The notes under the pieces were generated by a model. It had not been told where the DNA came from and ran no database searches. It saw only the letters and a program-made list of their open reading frames with translations. Below, one piece after another: positions 23,457 through 34,985 of a stretch of 64,000 nucleotides of DNA (the stretch's first letter is position 1; each line of letters opens with the position of its first letter). The stretch is taken from positions 558,001-622,000 of the forward strand of contig JYIP02000010.1 in assembly GCA_001051155.2 (NCBI GenBank), in the 5' to 3' direction. The translations under genes and the position numbers were made by a program. This DNA comes from Chrysoporthe austroafricana. Lineage: Eukaryota; Ascomycota; Sordariomycetes; Diaporthales; Cryphonectriaceae.

Positions 23457-24810
23457 ATGGGAGCCATTAGTCGCGCACAATCGATTGCAGTGCTGAGTCT
23501 CCTGTCACGAAGCACTGCGGCCGCTTGGCCAGCGCTGCACTTCACGGACGACGGCACTTTTCAGATTACGATCTTTGAGGACTTACACTTTGGCGAAGCG
23601 GAAGATACAGACTGGGGGCCCTTACAGGATGTCGACACCTTGGAGGTCATGCAGACCGTATTGGACAACGAAGTGCCTCAGCTTGTTGTCCTCAACGGCG
23701 ACCTGATTACCGGCGAGGACACTTTTAAGGAAAACTCGACTGATTATGTGGATGAAATCGTTGCACCGCTCGTGAAAGCAGGTCTACCCTGGGCATCAAC
23801 TTATGGGAGTAAGGCGGCCAGATCTCTGAAGCGCTTCTGCATCCTCTCCGAGGTAATAGTTTGTGGGATCGCTGACTAGAACTGCTTCATAGATCACGAC
23901 TCAGATTTCAACCTTTCCAGGATACAGATATATGATAGAGAGAAGACATATGCAAACAGCCTGACCGGAAACATGGTACAAGCTAATGATTCCGGTGTTT
24001 CGAACTATTACCTGCCTATCTATGCGGATAACGATACCTCGGCCACTCCGGCAATGCTTTTGTGGTTCTTCGATAGTAGAGGCGGGTGAGTGCGCTTTAA
24101 ATTCATTGCATTAGCATCGATATATTGACGAGCTGTCTAGTAACTACTATCAAGATCTATCTGCGGATGGAACAAGTGTCGGCCAGCCGAATTGGGTGGG
24201 CAGCAGCGTGGTCTCGTGGTTCGAGGAAACAAGGGACAACCTGACCGCTACGTACGGGAGAGCTCTACCGTCACTCGCCTTTGTCCACATTCCCGTAGAT
24301 GCTTTTCTGGCTTTCCAAGACGAGGGAGTGAATGCAAACCAGGAGCCGGGAATCAATGCGGATGTCCCACTGGCGCAGCAAGGCGTCGAGTCCGGCGAAG
24401 GTTCATCGGAGACGGTGTTCACATATGACGGCCAAGACGTGCCGTTCATGCAGGCCCTGCTGGATACGGAGAACCTTATCGCTGCATTTAGCGGCCATGA
24501 TCACGGGAACGACTGGTGCTTCAAGTGGGATACGCAACTCACGGGCATGACGCTTACGGGCAATGGGCTGAACCTCTGCTTCAGTCGCCACACAGGATAT
24601 GGCGGGTACGGGTCATGGACGAGAGGGTCCCGCCAAATCCTGGTGAGTCTTGATACGCTCGGGAACTCGACAGAGACGTGGACCCGTTTCGAGGACGGCA
24701 GCGTTGCGGGCGCTGTGACGCTGAACTCGACCTTTGGATCAGACGACTATCCTGAGGTGCCCTTGACTTACACCAGCGAGTACGACGAGGGCCACCCGTA
24801 TTCGAGATAG
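23457..24810 (+). CDS. Secreted calcineurin-like metallophosphatase (Dcr2-type)
   Basis: Three exons: 23457-23808, 23893-24085 and 24141-24810, with introns of 84 and 55 bp; 404 residues. A signal peptide covers about residues 1-22. The dinuclear-metal motifs appear in order: FEDLHFGE, LNGDLITGED, GNHD at residues 117-120 (its Asn codon is split by the first intron), FVHIPVDAF and SGHDHGNDW. This is the layout of the fungal Dcr2-like branch of calcineurin-like phosphoesterases. It should hydrolyse phosphate esters, with the signal peptide and several NxS/T sites placing it outside the cell or in the secretory route. The substrate is unknown. All motifs are intact. Confidence 0.9.
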
Positions 24811-25353
24811 CGTATTAGCAGGAGGGATTGGAAGTGAAACCCCAAGTGAGAGCAAAGGCCATTTTCGAGGTGCTCAAAAGACTGCCAAAAGCATGCTCTC
24901 CGAATTTGCATACTTTGAGGCCCGCGAAAGCCCTTCTAGTGGAGTTGGTATAGGGCGGGTTTTGTTCCGAGAATTCCGGACCGTTCGATTTATTCTTTCC
25001 TGCGCCGCAGCATCCTCTTTTGAACGGCAAATGCTCAACAGTCCTTATACTGTAAGAGAGGCAGGGTAATATGGTTGCGTGTGACGGATGTCTTTGGAAC
25101 AGTCGGTGAGCCGTTATGCTTTACACTATTTAGTGGCTGAAAATTACTTCTTGAACAACGAGCAGACGGCCTGGTCCGGATCGGAGGGCTAATGGGCTTG
25201 ACCAATCTTGGACGCGCGCAATGAAATCGAGTTAATCTACATCTATACTTCTAAACATTCGGCTCGACCGCTGTTCACAGCCCTTGCTGCGCTAGAAGAA
25301 CGCCGACCTGGTCTCTTGCAAGGGAGCACATGATCAGGCAACCGCTGGAGCTC
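24811..25353. other. Convergent intergenic region
   Basis: The 3' flanks of the metallophosphatase (plus) and FSH1-type hydrolase (minus). Nothing else is seen. Confidence 0.5.
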
Positions 25354-26163
25354 TCAAGCGTTTAATTGAATACCCGCATGAGCTGCCGCCGCCCTGATCT
25401 TGTCCACCACGAGCTTCACATCGGCCGTCTTGATGGGCAAGCGGTGATCCCCATTCCATTCAATCAGCGTCGTGGTCTTCGGATCGCACCATTCTTCCAG
25501 CAAGATCTGGTGATAGCCTAAGCCTGGGTCCTGCATCCCGTGGACGTGAATCGTGGGTATGCGTAGGACCCTCCTGGCGGCAACATTGCTGTCGTAGTCG
25601 AACTTCTCGTCCTTGTCCAGCCACGAGGCCCTGTCGGGATCATACTGCAGCAGCGGACCGCGCCCGGCCATCAACACGCCGAAGCGGAACCCTGCGTCGG
25701 ATCTCCTCAGGCGGCCCATGCTCTCGGGGGCCTCCTGCTGCCGCAGGAGGATGCTCGCGGCTATCCTCCCGCCCTGGCTGAAGCCCAGCACGGCGACCCA
25801 CTCCCCGGTCGCGCCGAGCCTGTCGTCGGCGTCCATCGCGTCCCCGACCTGCCTCTCGAGGGCGGCCCACGTCTCCTTGGGGTACTCCTCCACGGCGTTC
25901 GGCCCCGGGGTCATCAGCCAGCGCTTGAAGGGCCCGCACTCGGCGAAGACGCTGAGGACGTCGGGCCCGGGGACGGAGGGGAAGGCGGCGACGGGGTAGA
26001 CCATGCGGAACTGCGACTTGAGGTGGTGGGAGAGGGCGCGGCACTGCATGTGGAAGATCTGCGCGTTGGTGCCGCCGCCGTGCAGGCACAGGATCCGCGG
26101 GTGGTGCAGCGTGCTGCTGTCCGGGGCGGGCGGGCGGACGTCGCCCGAGCTGAAGCCGTTCAT
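25354..26163 (-). CDS. FSH1-family serine hydrolase
   Basis: A single exon of 269 residues, typical of the family. The fold motifs are RILCLHGGGTNAQIF near the N-terminus, the nucleophile elbow GFSQGG with Ser129, the acid HGMQDPG with Asp212 and the His in NGDHRLP (His240). FSH1 proteins are alpha/beta hydrolases; some fungal members release polyketides from their synthases, while others are housekeeping esterases. No working PKS is present in this window, so the substrate is open. Its coding GC is higher than in the decayed left part, which fits the change to ordinary genic DNA here. Confidence 0.92.
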   Translation of the reverse strand: MNGFSSGDVRPPAPDSSTLHHPRILCLHGGGTNAQIFHMQCRALSHHLKSQFRMVYPVAAFPSVPGPDVLSVFAECGPFKRWLMTPGPNAVEEYPKETWAALERQVGDAMDADDRLGATGEWVAVLGFSQGGRIAASILLRQQEAPESMGRLRRSDAGFRFGVLMAGRGPLLQYDPDRASWLDKDEKFDYDSNVAARRVLRIPTIHVHGMQDPGLGYHQILLEEWCDPKTTTLIEWNGDHRLPIKTADVKLVVDKIRAAAAHAGIQLNA

Positions 26164-28140
26164 GATGCCCGGGGGGGGGGCTTCGGTCTGTCCGGCTGGG
26201 TTTTCTGGTGGGGGGGGGCCTGGCGAGACTCTGTGGCTCTGTGGGCCGGCGGGCGTGGAGACAGAGGATGCTGCTGTGGGCGTTTGCTGTCCGGAGAGCC
26301 TCGTCAGCGATGACGACTGGAAGGGAGAGAGAGCGCCGAAGAGGCGTGCGAAGGAGCGGTAAGATGGCTTGGCCTCGCTTGGGCAATATAGAGCTACCGG
26401 GGGACTGGGCCACAGGTGTGCCTGGCACGTAAATGATGCATGATGCTACCTTTAGCTGCATGAAAAAACGCCCGGCAGGATCATGTATGCCACTGGAGGG
26501 TATTACTGTGCATCCGATACAGTGGGCCACTCGGCGTGTCGGTGCTTACTTGGCGTCGGCGACCACATTCCAGAGGGATGCGCATCCCTCGGCAGGAATC
26601 ATTTGTAGCTACTGGATCCTCACGTCTGAGTTCCCACCTGCCGGCGAGATCTCTCCTATACTGAGTATACCCAGCACCGGGGAGGGCGACGGAGTGCGCA
26701 AGGCGGTGTCCTCCGGATTGCCTCCTCAGGTCCACACCAGGAGAACGGACGCTCACGTTCGGACCATTTCTGGCTCGCAATCCCGCCGGCCCGACGCGGC
26801 TCGACGACGACAGACATGGGCGCGAGGGCGCGACCCAGGAGCTGGCCTGAGTGCAAGCCGCACTTGGGCATCGTGTCGTGGCCTCGTTAGGCGCTTTGCT
26901 TTCATGAATCAGAGCACACCGACCTGGGCGCCTCCCGCCTGATGGCTTTCATGGCGGCGAGGGTCCATGATCGAGAAGCCGTCCTGCTCTCCGGTCCCCA
27001 GCTCCTTCGATGAAGAATGTAAGGAGGTGGTGATCGGGAGTTTACCGAGAAGGATTCACCATACTCGTGACAGGGTGAAGATGCTTGATCCCCCGCCTTT
27101 CCCCCTGAGGAAAGACAGAAAGGAACAAAAAAAAAAAAAAAGAAAAAGAAAAAGAAACACGAAAACAAAGAGCCTTGAGATGGCTCGGTGCTATATATAG
27201 CGATCGATGCTTGGCTCGTAGTTGACACCACACCCTCTGCCCCCTCGGCACATCAACAAGCTCTCGGTAAGCACCCAGGCACGCCCGGCCGCGCAGAAGT
27301 GCCCTAGTGTTTCAGAAGACGCGCTCGTGGGCAGCGATGCTGGAGTGCAGCCGTGCGTGGGTGGCTGACTGACATGCGTGCGTGCTTCGGTAGAAACCGC
27401 CTCGACAGGGCGCTCCGAGGGCAGCACACAGACAGTATGCGAGTGAGTAAGTACGTCTGTATATACCAGGAGTCGTGCAGGACGGTGCAGGACGGCCCGG
27501 AAGCTCCAGTTCCCGTGGCGACAACCCTATCAAAGTCCCTCGTCGTCCTACTGCCCGCCCCACCAACCCCCCCCTCCCTCTGCATACTGAGTAAGTTCCT
27601 GTCGTGTCCTCCGGGCGCTGACGGGGCGCCCCCCTGATTGGGCCCATCGAGGTCGGTACTCGTGACACGGTGGTACCTCCGCCAGCCACGGCCGGACCAC
27701 GCCCGTCCCGATGGAGCTGACGGTGGGACAGGCGATCAACCAGTACTCGATCCCCCTCTGCGCCTCTGCGCGGGGTGGTGGTGTGGTTATGACACTGCCA
27801 TGTAGTATCGCGCTCTGGTGCTCTGGCCGGTGCCTGGGTCCCCGTCTGGTCTGGACGCTGGAGATCCCCTCAACCTTATGAGAAAGGCTTATTGCCATTA
27901 CTCATCCACCCCTATCTTATCTGGCCTTGATATCGCCCTCCGTCCCGGGCTTGATCACCTCGCCTCCCCATCTCAGATGCCGGACGTCGACCCACTTTCC
28001 TGCCTGTACGGTGTCCGCCGGCCTGTGTCAGATCATCGAGGTTGCCGTCTTCCCAGGGGACGCCGCCTAGTGGACCGGAAGCGGTACTGTATTATCCTCT
28101 AGCCCACCTCTCGCCTCGCCCGGCAGCAGCCCCGTCCGCC
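26164..28140. other. Intergenic region with homopolymer tracts
   Basis: The probable promoter of the FSH1-like gene (minus) and the long upstream region of the Zn2Cys6 gene (plus). It contains G runs near 26170 and 26210, an A/AAAAAG tract at 27126-27160 and no supported gene. Several 90-170-residue frames exist only because GC-rich sequence lacks stops. Confidence 0.5.
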
Positions 28141-31100
28141 ATGGCGGAGCTTGCTACACCGACAGTCCTCCCCGCCCCGGGCGCGGGTGGGGGGACCAAG
28201 AGGAAGTTCGCCGCACCCCCCGTCAAGTCGGCCTGTCTCGCCTGGTACGTCATGTCACGCCTCACGCGGTTGTCTCTCTCCCCCTCTGTCTCCTTCTGTC
28301 TGCCTCTTGCCTCCCCCCTTCTCTCTGTGTGTATGTGTGTGTCTGTGTCTGTGTCTGTGTCTGTCTGTGTGTTTGTGCGTGTGTACGTGTGTACGCGTGT
28401 GCAAGGAGGCTCTCTCTTCTCTGTGTGTGTGTGTGTCTTTGTCGGTGCCGGCGCGGCTGCTGACGGTGTGCGTTGAAGCCGAGCTGCTCGGACCCGCTGC
28501 GACGGTGCCAAACCATGTACGACTGTACGTCCGCCCTCCCTCCCGTAGAGGCCTCGCCAGCCCGCCTGGCTGTGTGTGTGTGTGCGTTCCTGTCTGAGCG
28601 TGTGTGTGTCCTCGCAGTGTCAGAGCAAGAGCCGAGAATGTGTCTACCTCCCCAGCCGCCGGGGCGGCCCACGGTGCCGGAAGAAGCCCCGGCCGGACCG
28701 GGACGTGGCAGACGAAGACCCGAAGCAGATCCCCAACGATGTCTTCGCCGTGCTGTCCCAGGAACCGGCTGACGCGCGGCGGGATCGTGAGTCGCGGCTC
28801 CTCCCCTCCTCTCCCCTCCCCTCTCCCCTGGGATCGGCCCCCGGATGGATATCTTGTTGTTGACACGGTGACGATACAGCCATATCGATACAGCAGTACA
28901 TCAACCCTGGCGCGGGCCTGAAGCACCTCGAAGACTGGGTCCAGGACAGCGACTTCATCTTCGACAGCCTGTTCATGACCGGCATGGGCCCCATGGGAGG
29001 CAGCGGCTTCGCGTCCGACGTCTCTGGGACGGAGACGCCGTCGTGTGCTGTGCCCATGGTGAGGACGTACCAGAGCGACACGGCAATGTGTGTGATACTC
29101 CCTCCCTGCCCTACCCCTTATTCTCTATCCCTCCTCTTCCGGGTGCGTGTGTCCCGGACTGTTCCGTCTGGCTAATGCTCTCGGCCAGACTGGAGGCGTA
29201 CTACGTCTTCATACACCCCTATCTCCCCATCCTGCCGCCGCCGTTCAGCATACCCGTGGACCGGCCGGTGCCCCGGCTGCAGAACCAGCTCGACGTCTTC
29301 AAGGGCGGCTACGAGCCGTCCTCGCCCGTGACGCTCGCCATCTCGGCCGTCCTCGCCCTGATCCCGTGCCCCGAGGACCCGGACCACCAGTCGCACGAGG
29401 CGCAGGTGTTCCGGCGGAAGTACGCCCAGTTCTTCGCGCAGTCCGCCTTCGAGACCATCGAGAGCGACGAGGAGATCCCGGCCTCGTCCATCGAGCCGCC
29501 GCGCGCCCTGAGCGAGGAGCACCGGCACCCCTTCCGGCGGCCCTTCCACCCGCAGGTGCCCGTCGAGCTCGAGCGGGTCGTCGCCCTGGCCATCCTGAGC
29601 GTCTACGAGTACGCCCAGCGCGGCAACCTCAAGAAGATGCAGAACCGCGCCGGCCAGGCCCTGATGTCCGCCATGGACCTGTCGCTGCACTCGTGCACGC
29701 TGCAGGACGAGTTCACCGAGGCGCGGCGCCGCGTCTGGTGGATGAGCGTATGTGCCTCCCCCCCTCCCCCCTGGCCCACGAGCTGCCCTGTCGCCGCCGG
29801 AAGAGCTGACCGCTGTCCCAGTACGTCTGTGTCTCGCAGGGCGCCATCGTCGGCAACACGGTGAGGACACGCCCTCTCTCCCTCCTCCCCTCGCGCGCAC
29901 ATGCACGCGCCCATCCTGACACGCAGCAGAAACCGACCTTCCTCGTCCTCTCGCCCAGCTACACGGCCGAGTTCCCGACGTTCCTGGCCGACCCCGAGGT
30001 GAGTAGCCGCCGCGCGGACCGTAGGCGGCATGAATGCGTGATTGCTTACCACCCCCACCCCCCCCCTTCGCAGGTGTTCCCGATCTTCCTCCAGGCCCAG
30101 CGGGCGATCCTAGCGGCGACAGAGTTCGTCATCGAGCTCAACAGGGCCGTCGCCGAGGGCACCGGCATGGCGCCCATCTTCGAGCGGATGCGGGAGCTCG
30201 AGGCCTCGCTCGAGCCGCTCCTTGCACGCAGCGAGGCCTGGCTGCTGCCGTCCACGACGACGTCACCCGTCGACCCCGCCGAAGCGGTCGTGGCGCGCTC
30301 GCTCCGCTGTATGGCCTCCATTAAGCTGAACAGGTACGTGGCGAGCCCGTCCTGGCTCTCTCTCTCTTTTCCCTCCCGCCAGCGGTCCCAGAATCTATCT
30401 TACAGCGGCGACGACCAGTGCCAGGATAAAAATCCACCGATACTGCGCCTTCTTCGACACCCCCGTCTTCTCCGGCAAGCACTGCGACCTCAAGCCCCTC
30501 AACGCCGCCGGCAGCAGCGGCGACGAGCCCCGGCAGTGGCCGACCTGTTCCTGCAGCGCCTTCGTCAACCCGTACGCGTCGAGCGCGAGCGCGACCGCGA
30601 CCACGCCGACCGGCAGCTCCCACTCCACGGGGCTGTCCCCGTCGTCCGCGTCCTCGGAGGCGACGGGCGGCCTGAGCAGCCACGGCCAGCCCGGAGGAGG
30701 AGGAGGCGGCGGCGGCGGTGCTACCGCCGTCGCCGGCGCCCCCGCCGTCAGCCCCGGCCCGTTCCCCTTCAGCAGCCACCAGTCGGCGCGGATCTGCCTC
30801 AAGAGCGCGCTCGGCATCGCGCGCTCGTTCGACGAGCTGCCGTTCCCGAGCCCGACGGGTGCCGCGCAGCCGCACGGCCCGCCCGTGTTCCTGTCGCCGA
30901 CGTCGGCGACCGTGTGCCCGCGGACGATGCCGTCGTTCGCGTGCTGCGCGATGCAGTGCGCGTACGCGCTGCTCATGGTGCACCAGAAGACCAAGGCGCT
31001 GTACCCGGCCTCGTACGGCGTGGGGCCGGCGGCTGCCGAGGGACCTGGCGGCGGTGTCGGTGTGGGTGCTGGCGTGGCGATGGGGGTCGTCGTCGGCGGT

Positions 31101-31403
31101 GGGCGACCACAGCACCAGCAGCATGGCGACGCGAGGCCCGCGGCGGTGAACAGCCTGCTCGCGAGGCTGCAGCAGGGGCTGATTAGTATCTACGCCACGC
31201 TGTCGAACTATGCCACGGCCTTTGAAGCGCTAGGCGGGATGAGGGGTATGTTCTTTTCTATTTTATTTGTTTATTTGTTTCTTGCTCTTCTATATCTCTT
31301 CATCAACCAGTCACTCGTCTCGCTGATATTTACTGACTTCTTTTCTCTTATAGACCAGATTCGAAGCGCGATCGAGGACTCGGCGGCGTTTGCTGTCCGG
31401 TAG
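28141..31403 (+). CDS. Zn(II)2Cys6 transcription factor
   Basis: I model ten exons: 28141-28244, 28479-28524, 28618-28786, 28880-29087, 29189-29747, 29822-29860, 29930-29998, 30074-30333, 30425-31245 and 31354-31403, giving 774 residues. Splicing exons 1-3 rebuilds a perfect zinc cluster, C-x2-C-x6-C-x5-C-x2-C-x6-C, read as CLAC, RAARTRC, DGAKPC, then C and SKSREC, followed by VYLPSRRGGPRCRKK as a basic linker. The middle (residues about 180-490) is helical and fits the fungal regulatory domain, with ARRRVWWMS leading into YVCVSQGAIVGN. A low-complexity Ser/Ala/Gly part with a nine-Gly run follows, then a helical C-terminus. The protein should bind DNA in the nucleus; its targets are unknown. 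Exon 7 may begin at 29927 instead (tandem CAGCAG acceptor). No lesion is seen. Confidence 0.87.
28325..28402. repeat. (TG)n-rich microsatellite in intron 1 of the Zn2Cys6 gene
   Basis: A TGTGTGTCTGTG-type run inside the 234-bp first intron, which splits the zinc-cluster codons. A second TG run sits in intron 2. Confidence 0.85.
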
Positions 31404-31422
31404 AGAAATTGCTTGGGAGGTT
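31404..31422 (+). other. Start of the 3' flank of the Zn2Cys6 gene
   Basis: A short stretch between the TAG stop at 31401-31403 and the T-rich tract. No terminator signal can be named. Confidence 0.3.
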
Positions 31423-31439
31423 CCTTTTTTTTTTTTTTT

Positions 31440-31505
<66 letters not shown>

Positions 31506-31620
31506 TTATATAAATNGTAGTATTTTTTTTGGGTGGTTTTTTTTTTTTTTTTTTCCTTTTTTTTTTTTTTTTCTTTCTCTTTTTCTTTTTTTCTTTCTCT
31601 TTTTCTTTTCTTCTTTTCAA
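31423..31620. repeat. Poly-T / T-rich low-complexity tract with an ambiguous base
   Basis: Long T runs, one over 55 bases, interrupted by a few C and A, with an n at 31516. Length and base accuracy here are doubtful; sequencing slippage or a gap join is likely. Confidence 0.9.
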
Positions 31621-31986
31621 AAAATAAAAATGGAGGGGGATCGGCGTAGGAAAGATTCCGCTCTTACACAGTCGCCTTGAAATCCTTTGAGGGAAGACTA
31701 TCACGCTCATATGGATCTGTATCATGATGGACGACGGCCAAGGTCAGGACCGCAGACCACTCACACCCTCTTGTACGGCGAATGGGGCGCAGGGGAAAAA
31801 ACCAAAAAAATAAAATAAAATAGGTGGCCATGCTGAGACGAGCGCTCCAGCTGTCAAGAAGCAGAGCGTGCTGTGGTGTTGTGGTGAGCAAGGCACTATA
31901 TACTAGTATCGTGCTGAAGTACACGCTACGGGGCAACCCACCCTGCAATGAATGATCATCTCGAGTCCACACATACTACTCAGTAC

Positions 31987-32085
31987 TGTGGCAGACTGGC
32001 AGACAGGCAGACAGGCAGACATGCCAGGCTCTCCTCTAGGCTCTCCTTCAGGCTCCTTCAGGCTCCTTCAGGCTCCTTCAGGCTA
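31987..32085. repeat. Two short tandem repeats (8-bp GGCAGACA and 10-bp GGCTCCTTCA)
   Basis: About three GGCAGACA units near 31991-32021 are followed by four 10-bp GGCTCCTTCA units at about 32047-32085. Another 10-bp array (CGCACCGCAT) lies at about 32320-32357. All are in the non-coding upstream region of the next gene. Confidence 0.8.
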
Positions 32086-33172
32086 GATCAGGGCAGGGCG
32101 GAAGGTCGGGAGCGCTAAAAATACTAACACCCCCCCAACCCCCCAGCGCTTCCCCCCACTATCCCCAGCCACCAAAAAGCTAGGACTACCCAGTCACTGA
32201 ACCAGTATGGGGCGTACACACTGGACGCGCCTGCGCTGCGCTGTGCTGTGCTGCGCTTGGCCGCGCTCCTCGTCTCGCTCTTACAAATCCTCCAATTCCT
32301 TGCCTGCTCTTCAGCCTCGCAGCACCGCATCGCACCGCATCGCACCGCACCGCATCTCATCTCCTTGCCGATCGCACATAGCTCTCTCGCGACATGCCTT
32401 GCCCGCACGCTCGGCACCCCCTCGCCCACAGGTTGCAACGCCGACAACACCAGCAATCATAAGAAGCGCGAAAGCGTCACCAGTCCAGCTCGTACAGCGC
32501 CCGCCCGGATTTGCTGTAAACACACCACCAATCCAATCCAATCGGCAGACCCGCCTCGCCCGCTGCGGAAGCTCGCATCATCACGGCCCAATCTGCAGCG
32601 ATACGACCGCCTCGTCCTGCACCGACGGCCTCGACCGCCGCCCTCTCGCTCGATCTCTCCCACGTGGCAGCCTGCTGACGCCGTCCGGCTGCCTGGGATC
32701 CGCCCGCGCGCCTGCGTTCCTGACATCGCGATCGGAGCCCCACGGAGCAGCCACGCCTCCCCAGTACGCGATCTCCTCCGCTATAAATCGAACCATCTGC
32801 GACCGCTGCGACTGCCGGTCTCTGCCCGCCGGGGTGACCGTCATTTCCTCGTTGCACGCGTCCGCGCGGAACAGCACATCGTGTCCACGCTGCTGGCTGG
32901 GCTGTCCGACTTGAGCGCGGTCCCGCTGCTACACCACACACAAAAGAGGCTCAGGATCGGGAGACTTATACGGCGTAAACGCGAGCCTCGGAAGCCGCGA
33001 GTACTTGGGATCCGCCTACATCGCCGCCTCAGGCAATCCCGTCTCCGGAGGACGATACCATCGCGAGGAGACAGCCTCGGTGCGCGCGCGTTCTTGACGA
33101 TCGACCCTCTTCCTCGGCAGTGGCAGTCGACCACACATACACACATACACACCAACACACCCTGAAGTCAAG
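32086..33172. other. Upstream region of the four-helix membrane-protein gene
   Basis: C-rich sequence with many stop-free frames on both strands, none with a family match. It could contain a long 5' leader for the gene at 33173. A CACACATACACACA-type run lies just before the start codon. Confidence 0.4.
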
Positions 33173-33863
33173 ATGGCTACGTCAGAGACGACAGACAGCT
33201 CCGTCGTCTACGAGCGCCGCGTGGAGCGCCTCCACAAGTACCACTGGCCCGCGATCCAGCTCAACCTGTGGATGCTGTTCATGCTGGTCGCGTCGTGCGC
33301 CATCCTCGGCATCTTCGCGAGCTTCATACAGACACAGCAGCAGCTGCTCCTCGGGATCCCATGGTACGCAGGATCCCTTCCTCTCTCTATCTCCCTCTCT
33401 CTCCCCCTCCGCTTCTCCCGGAGCAGCCCTCCGCTCCGGTATATATGTAGACGTTCCGCTGCTGACCCGGCCCGGCCCCCGGCCTCGCAGGTACTTCCCC
33501 TACTACATAACCGTCTCCGCCATCGTCATCGTCTTCATCTGGCTGATGCTCTGGCTCATCTTCCAACGCCGCCTCCTCCCCTCCATCGTCATGATCGGCG
33601 GCTTCATGCTCTTCGTGCTGTGGCTCGTCGGCCTGATCGTCGTCGCCGTCGAGCTCTGGGGCCCCAACGGCGTCAGCTCCTCGTGCAACACCCAGGTCTT
33701 CAACCAGAACCCCACCGGCCAGTCCCTGCAGACGCTGGCCTGGCTGGAGCAGAAGAGCATCTGCCAGGGCTGGCAGGCCGTCTTCGCCCTCGGCCTGGTC
33801 GGCGCCATCTTCCTCATGTGGATTATGATCATGGCGTATCAGGTGTTCGCCATGGACCGCTGA
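33173..33863 (+). CDS. Small four-transmembrane (MARVEL-like) protein
   Basis: Two exons, 33173-33363 and 33491-33863, with a 127-bp intron; 187 residues. Four hydrophobic helices lie at roughly residues 28-50, 68-90, 94-118 and 160-182, with a loop containing two Cys (SSSCNTQVFN and KSICQGW) between helices 3 and 4. The topology matches MARVEL-type proteins of fungi, which sit in plasma or secretory membranes; similarity is at the level of layout, not a named motif. The intron splits the Trp codon before YFPYYITVSAIV. The N-terminal 25 residues are polar and likely cytosolic. Function unknown. Confidence 0.78.
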
Positions 33864-34505
33864 CGAGGCGACGAGCAAATGAATGGATGGATGGACATAC
33901 AGATGGACGGACGGCGGTTGCCGTGCTTTCTTGGAGATAACGCCCCTTCGATGTATTCGATTTATTATGTATAAATGTCCTGCTTCCCTCGTCCTTTCTC
34001 TCAGCGGTTCGACGGGATAGTCGCGGCTGTGTGGTGCTGCCCTGGCGCCTGACCACACACCACACCGTGAGCCGAGGCTGGCGGCATGATTGGGAGTCCT
34101 CAGGAGGTACACGGCTAAGCTAGGTAGAAGGCCTGCACAGCGGGAAACGGAAATGATACCAGGAGCGGGCCAGCGGGCACCATGTGTTGCATATTGTATG
34201 ATTCTGAAGGCCTGATGAGATCACGACAGGACAGTGGTTAGATGGGGTTGAAGTCGAAGCGTATCATTATCGACAATGTTATCAATTGACTCTGGATTAA
34301 AATTACGGCATCATCCACCGTATCGTTCTCCGCGTCTCTCGTCAGGTCGGTCCAACCCGGCGCCTAGTTGCCCAATAGTAAGAGATAGTTACATCAGCCC
34401 AGGAGGCCTTCCTTCAGGTCGTGATATCGTGTGAAGCTTTCATCAGCAGGCGGGGTCCCAAACAAAGGGGATCCCCCCCCCGTCTCCTTTCGGCGCCCAG
34501 GCCGT
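33864..34505. other. Convergent intergenic region
   Basis: The 3' flanks of the four-helix protein gene (plus) and the 81-residue gene (minus). No coding signal. Confidence 0.5.
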
Positions 34506-34853
34506 CTAGTTGGAGATCTTGGGGTTGACCTGCTTGCCGGTCGCCTTCTCGAACATTTCGCGGGCGCCGTCGGTGATCTTCTCGGACGTGTTGCGGTCGA
34601 TGTTGTGGCCCGACTTCTTGACGCCCATGTCGAAGGCTACCATCCTGCCATCAGCCTTTCTGTCTCTCTCGTCTACCTATCTACAGATCTCGAGGATCCA
34701 GGGAGGGAGGAGGGAGGATGGAGGAAGTCTAGACTCACCCTTGTCGAGGTAGTCCTCCTGCTGCGCGCCGCCAGCCTGCTGGGGGTTCGCCTGGGCGCCG
34801 GTGGAGCTGCCGGAGTGGCTGGCCGAGTTTATGGCGTTCTTGATCTGATCCAT
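34506..34853 (-). CDS. Small conserved fungal protein (81 residues), unknown function
   Basis: Two exons on the minus strand, 34853-34739 and 34636-34506, with a 102-bp intron. The first half is Gln/Gly/Ser-rich and ends QQEDYLDK. Splicing gives DKAFDMGVKKSGHNIDRNTS, then EKITDGAREMFEKATGKQV and a terminal PKISN. This short polar protein with a GHNI(D/S)R and EKITDGAR core occurs widely in Pezizomycotina and is often stress- or conidiation-expressed. No enzymatic motif is present. It has its own TATA box and a leader rich in CACCTA and CCA repeats. The frame on the opposite strand (34431-34889) is a shadow. Confidence 0.85.
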
Positions 34854-34975
34854 TGTTTGATGGTGGTGGTGGTAGTGCTACTGGTGTAGGTGTAGGTGTA
34901 GGTGTAATTGATTATGATAGCTGAGGTGTGTGTGTTTCTAGAGTGAAATAGTCTTGTAGGGGGAGCACAGGTTTG

Positions 34976-34985
34976 TTTATATATA
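34976..34985 (-). promoter_or_regulatory. TATA-box-like element of the 81-residue gene
   Basis: On the minus strand this reads TATATATAAA, about 120 bp upstream of the ATG at 34853, in front of a repetitive C/A-rich leader. Confidence 0.55.

Noticed and set aside
26433..26942. 169-codon frame before the transcription factor
   Set aside because: Composition of intergenic GC-rich DNA, no family resemblance.
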